From positions 106,590-170,589 of the forward strand of contig CAZUPD010000003.1 of the NCBI GenBank assembly GCA_964621785.1: 64,000 bases of DNA, in the 5' to 3' direction. Each line of letters starts with the position of its first letter. The stretch's first letter is position 1. Made by a program: the position numbers and the translations under genes. This DNA is from JACKDW01 sp964621785. GTDB lineage: Bacteria > Myxococcota_A > Polyangia > Nannocystales > Nannocystaceae. Below, piece by piece: positions 25,949 to 34,374 of the stretch. Under the pieces are notes generated by a model. It had not been told where the DNA came from, ran no database searches, and worked only from the letters and a program-made list of their open reading frames with translations.

Positions 25949-28042
25949 ATGGAACTCGCGAAAGTTCGCAATATCGGCATCTCCGCCCACATCGACTCCG
26001 GCAAGACCACGTTGACCGAGCGGATCCTGTTTTACACCGGCAGGATTCACAAGATCGAGGAAGTCCGTGGCAAGTCGGGTGTCGGAGCCAAGATGGACTC
26101 GATGGAGCTCGAGCGCGAGCGCGGGATCACGATTCAATCGGCCGCCACCCACGTCACCTGGGGCGATTACCACGTCAACATTATCGACACCCCCGGACAC
26201 GTCGATTTCACCGTCGAGGTCGAGCGTGCCCTCAGCGTGCTCGACGGCGCCATCCTGGTGCTGTGTTCGGTCAGTGGTGTGCAGTCGCAGTCGATCACCG
26301 TCGACCGCCAAATGCGTCGCTACAACGTCCCCCGGATTGCCTTCATCAACAAGATGGACCGCTCGGGCGCCAACCCGTTTACCGTGACCAAACAGCTGCG
26401 CGAGAAACTGCGCCACAACGCGGTCCTGGTGACCTATCCGATCGGCGCCGAAGATGAGTTTGAGGGTGTTGTCGACCTCCTCACCCGCGAGGCCCTGTAT
26501 TTCGACGGCGACAACGGCGAGCACATCCGCCGCGAAAAGTGCCCCGAACACCTGGCTGAAGCGGTCGAGGAATACCGCACCCTGTTGGTCGAAAAACTCG
26601 GTGATTTCGATGATGAGATCATGGAGCTGTACCTCGAAGGCGAGCCCGAAAAGGTGACCGCCGAGCAAATGGTTCCGGTCATTCGCAGGGCCACCTTGGC
26701 GCTCAAGCTCACCCCCGTGTTTTGCGGGTCGGCCTTCAAAAACAAGGGCGTGCAAAACATGATCGACGGCGTCTGTACCTACTTGCCGTCGCCGCCCGAG
26801 GTCGACAACGAAGCCTACGATCTGGGCAACAACGAGGAGAAAGTCCTCCTCAAAAGCGACGACTCGTTGCCGCTTTGCAGCCTGGCGTTCAAACTAGAGG
26901 ACGGCAAATACGGTCAGCTGACCTATGTCCGCGTGTACCAGGGCCTGCTGAAAAAAGGCATGTTCATCTACAACTCGCGGACCAAAAAGAAGGTCAAGGT
27001 CGGGCGGTTGGTGCGGATGCACTCCGATGAAATGGAGGACATCGAGGAGTCAGGTGCCGGCGATATCGTGGCCCTGTTCGGTATCGATTGCGCCAGCGGT
27101 GACACGTTCCACGATGGCAGCGTCGAGTTTTCGATGCGCTCGATGTTCGTCCCCAACCCGGTCATCAGCTACGCGGTCGAGCCGAAAAACAAGTCGGCAC
27201 TCAACAACTTCTCCAAGGCGCTCAACCGGTTTGCCAAGGAGGACCCCACCTTCCGCGTGACCCGTGACGAAGAGTCGGGCGAGACGATTATCTCCGGTAT
27301 GGGCGAGCTGCACCTCGACGTGTACATCGAGCGTATGCGGCGGGAGTACAAGGTCGATGTCGTCGTCGGTGAGCCACAGGTCGCCTACCGTGAGACGGTG
27401 ACCCGCGAAGTGCCATACATGTATACGCACAAAAAGCAGACCGGTGGTGCCGGTCAGTACGCCAAGTTGGGCGGGTTCATGCGCCCACTCCCCGATGAGC
27501 TGCGCGAGGAACACAAAGTCTACAACTTCGTCGACAACATCGTCGGCGGTAAGATCCCGCGTGAGTACATCCCGTCGTGTAACAACGGCTTCCAAACAGC
27601 GATGCAAAAGGGCGTACTCATCGGGTTCCCAGTCGTCGATGTCGAGATGGAGGTCAACGACGGTGCCGCCCACGCAGTCGACTCGAGCGATATGGCGTTC
27701 CAAGTCGCCGCCCGCGCTGCCTTCCGCGAGACCATGTCCAAGGCAGGCCCGGTCATCCTCGAACCGATCATGAAGGTGGTGGTGGAGACGCCAGAGGAGT
27801 TCCAAGGAACGGTACAGGGCGGATTGATCCGCCGCCGTGGCAACATCGTGGGCTCCGAGACGGCCTTGGGAACCACGGTGGTCGAGTCCCACGTCCCGCT
27901 GTCCGAGATGTTCGGCTACTCGACCGAGCTGCGCTCGGGCTCACAGGGCAAGGCCGAATACTCCATGGAGTTCGAGAAGTACGGCCCCGTTCCCCGCAAC
28001 ATCCAAGAAGAGCTGATCAAGAAGTACGCAGACAAAAAGTAG
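25949..28042 (+). CDS. fusA: Elongation factor G, mitochondrial-EFG1-like (spd) type
   Basis: 697 residues from ATG 25949. GTPase motifs: AHIDSGKTTLTE (P-loop), RGITIQSAATH (switch I), DTPGHVDF (G3) and NKMD (G4). Domain II to V marks follow, including SGMGELHLDVY and the C-terminal MFGYSTELRSGSQGKAEYSMEF. It translocates tRNAs and mRNA on the ribosome. Segments such as GAKMDSMELERERGITIQSA, GIDCASGDTF and IRRRGNIVG resemble mitochondrial EFG1 and the spdEFG1 group of spirochaetes, planctomycetes and delta-proteobacteria more than E. coli FusA. It is not in a str operon: rpsL, rpsG and tuf are absent around it. A terminator follows at 28062. Confidence 0.93.
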   Translation: MELAKVRNIGISAHIDSGKTTLTERILFYTGRIHKIEEVRGKSGVGAKMDSMELERERGITIQSAATHVTWGDYHVNIIDTPGHVDFTVEVERALSVLDGAILVLCSVSGVQSQSITVDRQMRRYNVPRIAFINKMDRSGANPFTVTKQLREKLRHNAVLVTYPIGAEDEFEGVVDLLTREALYFDGDNGEHIRREKCPEHLAEAVEEYRTLLVEKLGDFDDEIMELYLEGEPEKVTAEQMVPVIRRATLALKLTPVFCGSAFKNKGVQNMIDGVCTYLPSPPEVDNEAYDLGNNEEKVLLKSDDSLPLCSLAFKLEDGKYGQLTYVRVYQGLLKKGMFIYNSRTKKKVKVGRLVRMHSDEMEDIEESGAGDIVALFGIDCASGDTFHDGSVEFSMRSMFVPNPVISYAVEPKNKSALNNFSKALNRFAKEDPTFRVTRDEESGETIISGMGELHLDVYIERMRREYKVDVVVGEPQVAYRETVTREVPYMYTHKKQTGGAGQYAKLGGFMRPLPDELREEHKVYNFVDNIVGGKIPREYIPSCNNGFQTAMQKGVLIGFPVVDVEMEVNDGAAHAVDSSDMAFQVAARAAFRETMSKAGPVILEPIMKVVVETPEEFQGTVQGGLIRRRGNIVGSETALGTTVVESHVPLSEMFGYSTELRSGSQGKAEYSMEFEKYGPVPRNIQEELIKKYADKK

Positions 28043-28061
28043 TCCGAAACTTCGAGAGCAG

Positions 28062-28095
28062 GCGGGCGCATTCTTCGGAGTGCGCCCGTTTCATT
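28062..28095 (+). terminator. Rho-independent terminator after fusA
   Basis: Stem CGGGCGCA / TGCGCCCG (28062-28069 and 28080-28087), a 10-nt loop, then TTTCATTT. It starts 19 bp after the fusA stop. Confidence 0.85.
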
Positions 28096-28150
28096 TGGGT
28101 GCCGGGTTGCTGATACATCAACCTGAGCAAGATGGTCGAGCGAAGATAAC

Positions 28151-28735
28151 CTACGTCACCCGCCATACCCGGGCGTCATAAAAGCACCAGTTATCGACTT
28201 CATACCCCTCGATCGTCACCAGTGACATGTCGTAGTCGGGTTTGTCGATCACGACCCAAATCCGGTGGTCTTGTCCTTGGGCGGGCATATCCATATGGGG
28301 TGCATCGCTGGCGCCGATGTGCAAACTTCCGTTGTAGGCCGAACAGCGGATCTCCATCACGTAGGTTCCCGCCTGATCGAGGTTGTTGAGCCAGATGTAG
28401 AGCTTGCCGGATTGCCAGACAAACCAGATTGCTGGCTGGGACGGGGCATAGGTCTGGATCTGGTAGCCCTCGATGTGGCCGCGGTTTTCGTGGACGGGGG
28501 TGCGGGCCGAGAGGACGATTTCTTCGCCCTGCTCCCAAAACCGCGACTTGAGCAGTTTCTCCGCGATAACCTTGTCCAACGAACCGATGGCCTTGCGCCA
28601 CACGTCCGAGCTCGTTGGCTCGAGCTTTTGCAGCTGGAGCTTTTGCAACTTGGGGCTCAGCAGTGTCTTTGTTTTCACGCGGACGTGGGGGAGGACGAGG
28701 ATGGTACCGGGCTTCAAAACTCTGGCTTCTGGCAT
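28151..28735 (-). CDS. Conserved-looking hypothetical protein, beta-rich
   Basis: 194 residues. ATG 28735 is chosen because AAGGAGA stands 7 nt upstream; a 14-codon extension is open but lacks a ribosome site. No signal peptide or membrane segment. The sequence starts with EARVLKPGTILVLPHVRV and a Leu/Lys/Gln-rich helix (LLSPKLQKLQLQKLEP), then a beta-rich part with many aromatic residues (PAIWFVWQSGKLYIWLNN, HRIWVVIDKPDYDMS, DNWCFYDARVWRVT), which looks like a jelly-roll or lipocalin-like sheet. I do not recognise the family. It diverges from the Ser/Thr kinase gene, with the inverted repeat at 28849-28884 between them. Confidence 0.65.
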   Translation of the reverse strand: MPEARVLKPGTILVLPHVRVKTKTLLSPKLQKLQLQKLEPTSSDVWRKAIGSLDKVIAEKLLKSRFWEQGEEIVLSARTPVHENRGHIEGYQIQTYAPSQPAIWFVWQSGKLYIWLNNLDQAGTYVMEIRCSAYNGSLHIGASDAPHMDMPAQGQDHRIWVVIDKPDYDMSLVTIEGYEVDNWCFYDARVWRVT

Positions 28736-28848
28736 AGGGTTCTCCTTGTCCAATCGTAGGCTCCTGCAAATTGGCATGGGCGCACCGTCGCTCCGTGGTG
28801 CGGACCCAAAGACCCGTCAAGCTCACAGGGCGGTTCGGCTCAACCTCA

Positions 28849-28884
28849 AAAATGCACGTATTTTCGCCATACGGCGTGCATTTT
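28849..28884. promoter_or_regulatory. Inverted repeat abutting the kinase promoter (candidate operator)
   Basis: Perfect 10-bp arms AAAATGCACG (28849-28858) and CGTGCATTTT (28875-28884) separated by 16 nt, centre-to-centre 26 bp. The right arm ends one base before the -10 hexamer TAGGCT of the kinase gene, so a dimeric regulator here would overlap the RNA polymerase site. The half-site contains TGCA, as does the dispersed palindrome, but the spacing differs. Confidence 0.6.
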
Positions 28885-28885
28885 G

Positions 28886-28891
28886 TAGGCT
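28886..28891 (+). promoter_or_regulatory. -10 box of the kinase gene (leaderless)
   Basis: TAGGCT, 6 nt, then GTG 28898 (followed directly by ATG 28901). No -35 consensus; that region lies in the loop of the inverted repeat, which would fit an activator-dependent promoter. Confidence 0.5.
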
Positions 28892-28897
28892 TCTCCA

Positions 28898-29884
28898 GTG
28901 ATGGAATTCGAACTCCAGGTCGAAGAAATTGTCCCCCCGTCCGCCACCCTTCCCCGGCAGCCGGGCACGGTCGATGACCTCGGCGTGGGGGCCCAGGTCT
29001 CCCATCTCAAGCGCTACGAAATCATTCGCTGCATCGGCGAAGGCGGGATGGGGCGGGTGTACCAGGCCTACGACCCGATGTTGCGGCGCGATGTTGCGAT
29101 CAAGGTGATGAAGCCCGATGTGCCCGAAGCCGAGCGCCGGAGGTTCCGCCGCGAAGCGATCTATGGAGCTCGATTTTGCCATCCGGGTATCGCCCGCATC
29201 TTCGACATGGGCGAGATGAACGAGGGCTGCTCGCAGTGGTTTTCGATGGAGTACCTCGCCGGCTCCGACCTCGACCGGATTGTCACGCGGGCCCGCGAGC
29301 GCGGGCAGTACCTCCCGTTTTTGAGTGTCCTCGACACGTTTCGCCAGGTCCTCGCCGCCCTCCAATACGCCCACGACTGCGGCGTCGTCCACCGCGACAT
29401 CAAGCCGGCGAACATGTTTTTAAACCGCGATCCCAACACTCAGTTTTTGACCACCAAACTTCTCGACTTCGGGATCGCCATCGACTTGGAACAGCCCCAG
29501 CGCAAGGAAAGCCTGTGTGGCGACCCGTTTTACATGTCGCCCGAGCAGACGATTCCCGGCAAGAAAATCGATCCGCGGGCCGATGTATATGCAGCGGGTA
29601 TCAGTCTGTACGAAGTCACAACCGGTCTGCACCCGTTTGGTGGCCTGCGCGATGCACCCCTCGGTGACCTGTTCTCAGCCCAGCGCGAGCATATGCCTCC
29701 GCCGCCCAGCCGTTACCTGCCCAAGGCCTACAGCCAGCGCGTGGCCAATGGCCTCGACATGGTCTTCGCCCGCGCCTGCGCCAAGGACCCCGAAGAACGG
29801 TTTCAAAGCGCCCGCGATATGCTCGAGATGATGATGGTGATCTTGATGCCGAGCAATATGGGCCTGGGCGTGGCGTTGGGCTGA
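28898..29884 (+). CDS. Soluble Hanks-type Ser/Thr protein kinase
   Basis: 328 residues from GTG 28898 (ATG 28901 equally possible). Kinase domain about 38-310 with all key residues: CIGEGGMGRVYQA (Gly-loop), VAIKVM (ATP-anchoring Lys), HRDIKPANMFLN (catalytic loop), LLDFGIA (Mg-binding DFG) and MSPEQTI (APE equivalent). There is no transmembrane segment and almost nothing after the kinase domain, so it is a minimal cytoplasmic kinase, unlike the two TPR-fused kinases at 55431 and 60332. Target unknown. Its promoter region carries a perfect inverted repeat. Confidence 0.92.
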   Translation: MMEFELQVEEIVPPSATLPRQPGTVDDLGVGAQVSHLKRYEIIRCIGEGGMGRVYQAYDPMLRRDVAIKVMKPDVPEAERRRFRREAIYGARFCHPGIARIFDMGEMNEGCSQWFSMEYLAGSDLDRIVTRARERGQYLPFLSVLDTFRQVLAALQYAHDCGVVHRDIKPANMFLNRDPNTQFLTTKLLDFGIAIDLEQPQRKESLCGDPFYMSPEQTIPGKKIDPRADVYAAGISLYEVTTGLHPFGGLRDAPLGDLFSAQREHMPPPPSRYLPKAYSQRVANGLDMVFARACAKDPEERFQSARDMLEMMMVILMPSNMGLGVALG

Positions 29885-30098
29885 CCGCGTTTGGTTGCAT
29901 CGACAAGCACAAGCGACAATACTTCGGGCGTGCAGTCGAAGATCCCCCTCACAACGGAATTATTACGTGCAGAGGCACGGAACTTTGCGGTCGAACAGTC
30001 GCCTGACGATCTCGAACGCTCTTCAGTGGCGTCTCCAGTACAAGCGGGTCATCGACCGTGCTGACAGCGTCGATGGTCTGACCCGATTGGTGTGACCT

Positions 30099-31577
30099 GT
30101 GGCCAAAAAAACGCGTGCGCAAGCTATTTTTGGTGATTTTCAGACGCCTGTGGCGCTCGCGCGCGAGGTCTGTCAGCTCGCGCGGGTCTATTTTCCGAAT
30201 CCCGCGGCAATTGTCGAACCGACCTGTGGTGTGGGTAATTTTTTATTTGCATCTGCACAAATATTTGCGCCCCAACCCCCCCTCACCGGGGTTGAGGTCG
30301 ACCGCACCCGCCTCGACCAAGCCCGACAGGCTCTGCAGAAAATCGGTGTATCTGCAAATCTTATGCACGCCGACTTCTTTCGCTTCGATTGGCCGGGTCT
30401 ACTCGACAACTTAGAAAAACCGATCCTTGTCCTCGGCAATCCCCCGTGGGTCACCAACGCGGAGCTCGGTGCCCGCAATGCCGACAACTTGCCTGACAAA
30501 GCGAATCTCACCGATCTCAAGGGCCTTGACGCCCTCACCGGGCGCAGCAATTTCGATATCTCCGAGTGGATGGTTCGCCACCTCCTCGAGTGTCTCGCCG
30601 GCCGCGATGCGGCATTTGCTGTGTTGATCAAGCTCGCGGTGGCTCGTAAATTACTTGCTCATGCATGGAAAATGCAGATGGCTTTGCGGGACCCTGCGAT
30701 CCACGTGATCGATGCCCAAAAACATTTCGGTGCCGCCGTCGATGCATGCCTGTTCACGGGCCGCACCGATCGCGTGGGGCGCCAGACCTGTCCGGTGTTT
30801 GACTCCCTGCACAGTTCACGTCCGCGTGCTCGGATCGGGTTTGAAGGCGGGGAGTTGATCGCCGACGCTCGCGCGCGTGCGGCGACCCGACATCTCGAAG
30901 CGACCCCCAACAATCGACCGATGTGGCGGTCGGGTATCAAGCACGACTGCGCCAAGGTGTTTGAGTTGCGGGGCAAGGACGACGTCCTCGTCAACGGAAG
31001 TGGCGAACCCGTCGATGTCGAACCGGAGTATCTGTTTCCGCTGCTCAAAAGCTCGGATGTCGCTGCCGGTCGCACGCAGGCCAATCGATGGATGATCGTC
31101 ACCCAGCGCAGCGTCGGCGAGGCGACCGAACCCCTCCAGTCCCGTGCGCCCCGGCTGTGGGCCTATTTAAATGCGCATGCATCATCGCTCGATGCTCGCA
31201 AGAGCCGGATCTACCGCGGGCGGCCACGGTTTTCGATCTTTGGGGTTGGTGACTATACATTTTTCCCGTGGAAAGTTGCGATTTCGGGGCTTTATAAAAA
31301 GTTGCGATTTGTGCTCGTCGGTCCGGATGGGCATACAAATCCGGTCGTGTTTGACGATACCGTCTATTTCCTCGGGTTTGAGCGGGCCGAGGATGCCCGT
31401 GCCGCCCATGAACGGCTACAGTCGACATTGGCCCAAACCTTTTTGCGTGGGCTTATTTTTTGGGATGCCAAACGCCCGATCACGGCCACAGTGTTGCGTC
31501 GGTTGAGTCTCGAGTGTCTGTGTGCAACTGGTTTCATCCAATCCCCCGGCGTGCGCGAGGAAACGACGGGCAATTAG
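30099..31577 (+). CDS. Solitary N6-adenine DNA methyltransferase-like protein
   Basis: 492 residues from GTG 30099. N-terminal SAM-dependent fold: AIVEPTCGVGNFLFAS (motif I), TGVEVDRTRLDQAR (motif II acidic residue) and VLGNPPWVTNAELG (motif IV, NPPW, the adenine-specific signature). Residues about 140-165 (GLDALTGRSNFDISEWM) match Type IIG/Eco57I-like enzymes. The C-terminal half (about 215-480), with SRIYRGRPRFSIFGVGDYTF and FPWKVAISGLYKKLRFVLVG, resembles target-recognition regions. No nuclease motif and no endonuclease gene adjacent, so it looks like an orphan methylase. Two copies of TGYANNTRCA lie within its first 90 codons (30248 and 30347). Its stop overlaps the convergent phosphoesterase stop by 4 bp. 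Confidence 0.75.
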   Translation: MAKKTRAQAIFGDFQTPVALAREVCQLARVYFPNPAAIVEPTCGVGNFLFASAQIFAPQPPLTGVEVDRTRLDQARQALQKIGVSANLMHADFFRFDWPGLLDNLEKPILVLGNPPWVTNAELGARNADNLPDKANLTDLKGLDALTGRSNFDISEWMVRHLLECLAGRDAAFAVLIKLAVARKLLAHAWKMQMALRDPAIHVIDAQKHFGAAVDACLFTGRTDRVGRQTCPVFDSLHSSRPRARIGFEGGELIADARARAATRHLEATPNNRPMWRSGIKHDCAKVFELRGKDDVLVNGSGEPVDVEPEYLFPLLKSSDVAAGRTQANRWMIVTQRSVGEATEPLQSRAPRLWAYLNAHASSLDARKSRIYRGRPRFSIFGVGDYTFFPWKVAISGLYKKLRFVLVGPDGHTNPVVFDDTVYFLGFERAEDARAAHERLQSTLAQTFLRGLIFWDAKRPITATVLRRLSLECLCATGFIQSPGVREETTGN

Positions 31578-32431
31578 ACGGGCAGTTGATCGAGACTCGC
31601 CAGCATCGAGCCGTCGTCGCGGATCTCGATCCAGCGCACTTCGTAGTACTTTTGTTTTTTTCGGTCGAGCCGGCGGGTCACGGGTACAGTCGTTTGCCCG
31701 GCTGCAAACACAATCGGGATATCGAGTTTGTCGCGCCACCTCTCGGAGCGGTGGCGGTGGCCGAACATCATCGCATCGCAGCGGCCGCGGATCACTTCTT
31801 GTAGTTCGTCGGCGTCGATCAAGCGGTGACCGACGTCGCGGTAAAACGGATGGTGATGCAGGCACAGGACCGTGCGCTCACCGGCGGGGCGATCTTCGCC
31901 GAGCAGACCGTCAAGACGTTGTAGCTGCAAATTTCCGATCCGGCCGGTGGCCAAAAAATCCTCGCGGTTGGCGGTGTCGAGGCCGATCAGTCTGGCATTG
32001 TCAAAGCGTCGGACCATCGGATACATCTGGTCCATGACCATCACGTCTCGCTGGGCGCCGGCGAGTTCGAGGAGGTTGCCCAATATCTCGAGCTGAAAGT
32101 TGAGGCGTGCTGCCGGGCGGAAGGCACTCCCGAATTCGGCGACATCGTGGTTGCCAGGGCAGATAAACATCTCAAAGCCGGCGGCCCGCAGCGGGCGAAA
32201 GATGTTCACAACCCGGGTGTACTCCGCCTTACGGCCATTTTGTGTGAGGTCCCCCGTCACCGCGACAACCGGCTTGGGCCCGTTTGGATAGAGTTTGATC
32301 AGCTGATCGACGATGTGTTTGAGGCGTTGGTTGGTCCTGGCTCGGGGGCGGCCGCGAACATGGAGGTCACTGATTTGCAAAATACGGGGCACAGTCGACG
32401 AGTGTACCTGAGTCACCACCGGGGCGATCAT
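31574..32431 (-). CDS. Calcineurin-like metallophosphoesterase
   Basis: 285 residues from ATG 32431; the 103 codons upstream in the same frame are antisense to the divergent gene and rejected. Metal-site motifs in order: ILQISDLHV (DxH), VVAVTGDLTQNG (GD), FICPGNHDVAEFG (GNHD), LCLHHHPFY (H) and MMFGHRHRSERW (GHxH). This is a complete dinuclear phosphoesterase site as in cNMP phosphodiesterases of the CpdA/Icc type. Substrate not determinable. No signal peptide, so cytoplasmic. Start codons of this gene and the divergent 32462 gene are 30 bp apart. Confidence 0.85.
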   Translation of the reverse strand: MIAPVVTQVHSSTVPRILQISDLHVRGRPRARTNQRLKHIVDQLIKLYPNGPKPVVAVTGDLTQNGRKAEYTRVVNIFRPLRAAGFEMFICPGNHDVAEFGSAFRPAARLNFQLEILGNLLELAGAQRDVMVMDQMYPMVRRFDNARLIGLDTANREDFLATGRIGNLQLQRLDGLLGEDRPAGERTVLCLHHHPFYRDVGHRLIDADELQEVIRGRCDAMMFGHRHRSERWRDKLDIPIVFAAGQTTVPVTRRLDRKKQKYYEVRWIEIRDDGSMLASLDQLPV

Positions 32432-32448
32432 AAAAAGCTCGATTCTGG

Positions 32449-32454
32449 TATGGT
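32449..32454 (+). promoter_or_regulatory. -10 box of the STAS-like gene (leaderless)
   Basis: TATGGT, 7 nt, then ATG 32462. The complementary strand carries CATACC at the same place, so weak divergent transcription toward the phosphoesterase gene is conceivable. Confidence 0.45.
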
Positions 32455-32461
32455 GTCGAGG

Positions 32462-32956
32462 ATGCAAAACCCAGTCGCGCCAACCCAGGTGTACGCAGAC
32501 GACCGGGTTTTTATGTTTAGCTGTTGCGAGCTGTTTCTCGCCGTCTGGTTCAATGCGCCGACACCCGTGCAGATGGAGGCGTTTGCCAAGTACGGTTGGG
32601 CGCATGAGCGGGCGCTGCCCAACGGCGGGTTGTTGTCCAACCTCGCCGTGCGCGGAACTCCGACGTTTGATGAGCAGGTGCGCCGGCAAGCCGCGGAGCT
32701 CACAGCCGATCCCGAGTTGTTTCGGATCGCACGCTCCCACACGATTTTAATGGACGGGCTCAAGGGCGTGGCCGTGCGCGCGTTTGTCCAGACGTTTTTA
32801 TTGCTCGGTCGACCGCCACGCCCGACGAAGGTGTTCGATACGGTGGAGCACGGGGCCGAGTGGATGGCCGAGCAGTTACGTTCAAGCCCCCACGGATGGA
32901 CGGCGGACAAGATTGCCGCGTTCCATCACGCGGCTTGGAAACTCGCCGAAGGGTGA
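32462..32956 (+). CDS. STAS/SpoIIAA-like-fold protein, function unknown
   Basis: 164 residues from ATG 32462, chosen from the -10 spacing (ATG 32450 is in frame). The pattern VYADDRVFMFSCCELFLAVW, APTPVQMEAFAKYGWAHER, TFDEQVRRQAAELTADPELF and KGVAVRAFVQTFLLLGRPP, then KVFDTVEHGAEWMAEQL, resembles the small STAS/SpoIIAA-like proteins common in myxobacteria. In that fold the sheet-and-helix domain binds partner proteins. No catalytic residues are evident. Cytoplasmic. Confidence 0.6.
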   Translation: MQNPVAPTQVYADDRVFMFSCCELFLAVWFNAPTPVQMEAFAKYGWAHERALPNGGLLSNLAVRGTPTFDEQVRRQAAELTADPELFRIARSHTILMDGLKGVAVRAFVQTFLLLGRPPRPTKVFDTVEHGAEWMAEQLRSSPHGWTADKIAAFHHAAWKLAEG

Positions 32957-33020
32957 TCGAGCGAATGCTCGAGCTCCGGGTGAGCCTATTTGTGCACCCG
33001 GAGCACGTCATGTGGACGAC

Positions 33021-34145
33021 TCAGCGAGGGCGCAGCTGCCAGCGCTGGTTGGCGTTGTTGGTACAGCTGCGCTGGACGATGTTGCCACCATCGTGTTTGT
33101 ACCATTTCTCCACTTCGAGGCATTTGTTCGAGCCTTTGTTGTAGATCAGGTACTCGTCGCGCTTACCCGTCGGTCGGAACTCCCACTCCATATTCCAGGC
33201 ATTGTTTGCACATGGCCAAAGGAACACGTTTCCACCCTCGTTTTTGTTGGCCCATTGCAGGTCGGCACACATGCCGTTGGCCTTGGACACCATGTTGAAG
33301 GCTTCGCCGCGGCCGGGCTTGAGGGTCCAGCGCTGGGTGTTTTTGTTGTGGGTCGCCCACTGGTAAATATTGGCCTGCTTGGCCGCTTTGGCGGCGGTCA
33401 AGGCCTTGCCGGAGTGGACGTTTTGGATCAAGAACGTGCGTCCGGCGAGCTTGCCACCTGAGCTTTTGTTGCCACCACCCGAGCGCGCCAGCTCGCGTGC
33501 GAGCTTGATACTTTTCGGCTCGTCCTTGCCGTTGACACCCTGGATCTTGTAGCGGTTGCCCTTGGCGAACATCTTGAAGGGAGTCTTCAGGAGGACGACC
33601 GCATGCAGCCCGCTGACGTCGGATTGGCTGATCGAGAGGTTGCTTTTGTTGGCGGGCATCGACACCGTTTTCTTTTTTTGCTCATTGCCATTGTCGTCGA
33701 CGTAGCAGATTTCGACATTGATGTTCCGCGGCTTGTTGGTGTTGCTCGCCGGCTCCCGCTGAATCTCGATGCGATGGGATTCCGAGAGGATGGTCGCGCC
33801 GATAAAGGTACGTTCGGCCTGCAGGTTGCCGGTCTTCCATACTTCGTTGCCGAGCGGGCGGGGACCTACCGTGCGCGGGTTGTCAGCGCCGGTCTTGGCG
33901 AGCGTTTCTTGGAGTTTCTCGACAAACTTCTCATATTGTTCGAGACACTTCTCGGCAGCTTGTTGGTCATCTTTGTTGGTCAGTTGGCAGACACCCTTGG
34001 CGACTTTGGGACCGAGCTTCAACGCGGTGGCCTGGGCCTTGGTAAACTCGGAACGACACGAGTGTCCCGCGTGGGCGTTGTTGGAAATCCCGACAGTCAA
34101 GAGGATCGCTGCGGTGGATACGGTGAATAGGTGCTTGATTCGCAT
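33021..34145 (-). CDS. Secreted protein with C-terminal ricin-type lectin domain
   Basis: 374 residues from ATG 34145 with a signal peptide (IKHLFTVSTAAILLTVGISNNAHA, cleavage after AHA). The N-terminal half (about 30-220) is unassigned and rich in Lys and Gln. The C-terminal 140 residues are a ricin-B beta-trefoil: FLIQNVHSGKALTAAKAAKQ, then three repeats ending in TQRWTLKPG, WNMEWEFRPTG and NQRWQLRPR (QxW motifs) with SNKCLEVEKW. Such domains bind galactose or GalNAc sugars. Likely exported to bind surface or prey polysaccharide; the binding target is inference. It diverges from truD. Confidence 0.8.
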   Translation of the reverse strand: MRIKHLFTVSTAAILLTVGISNNAHAGHSCRSEFTKAQATALKLGPKVAKGVCQLTNKDDQQAAEKCLEQYEKFVEKLQETLAKTGADNPRTVGPRPLGNEVWKTGNLQAERTFIGATILSESHRIEIQREPASNTNKPRNINVEICYVDDNGNEQKKKTVSMPANKSNLSISQSDVSGLHAVVLLKTPFKMFAKGNRYKIQGVNGKDEPKSIKLARELARSGGGNKSSGGKLAGRTFLIQNVHSGKALTAAKAAKQANIYQWATHNKNTQRWTLKPGRGEAFNMVSKANGMCADLQWANKNEGGNVFLWPCANNAWNMEWEFRPTGKRDEYLIYNKGSNKCLEVEKWYKHDGGNIVQRSCTNNANQRWQLRPR

Positions 34146-34374
34146 GCTTCGCCATAGGTGGTGCGGCCGGAAAACCAACGCAATTTAAAAAAATAAGTTG
34201 CTCGGGAATTGATGTGCGATCTGGGTGTGTGGTCGCTGTTTGTTTTGGTGGCAATCGGTTTGATCGCGCATGCATCCGAGTCTGGAGTGGGCCGGCGGTG
34301 GGCAGGTCGGCGGATCGACAGCGGGCGATTTCCGCTTTGCGAAACGTGCGTGTGCATGTATACCGCCGCCACCC

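Noticed and set aside
30248..30356. A LexA-type operator reading of the TGYANNTRCA copies
   Set aside because: The copies lie mostly deep inside genes and are far too many for a classical SOS regulon.
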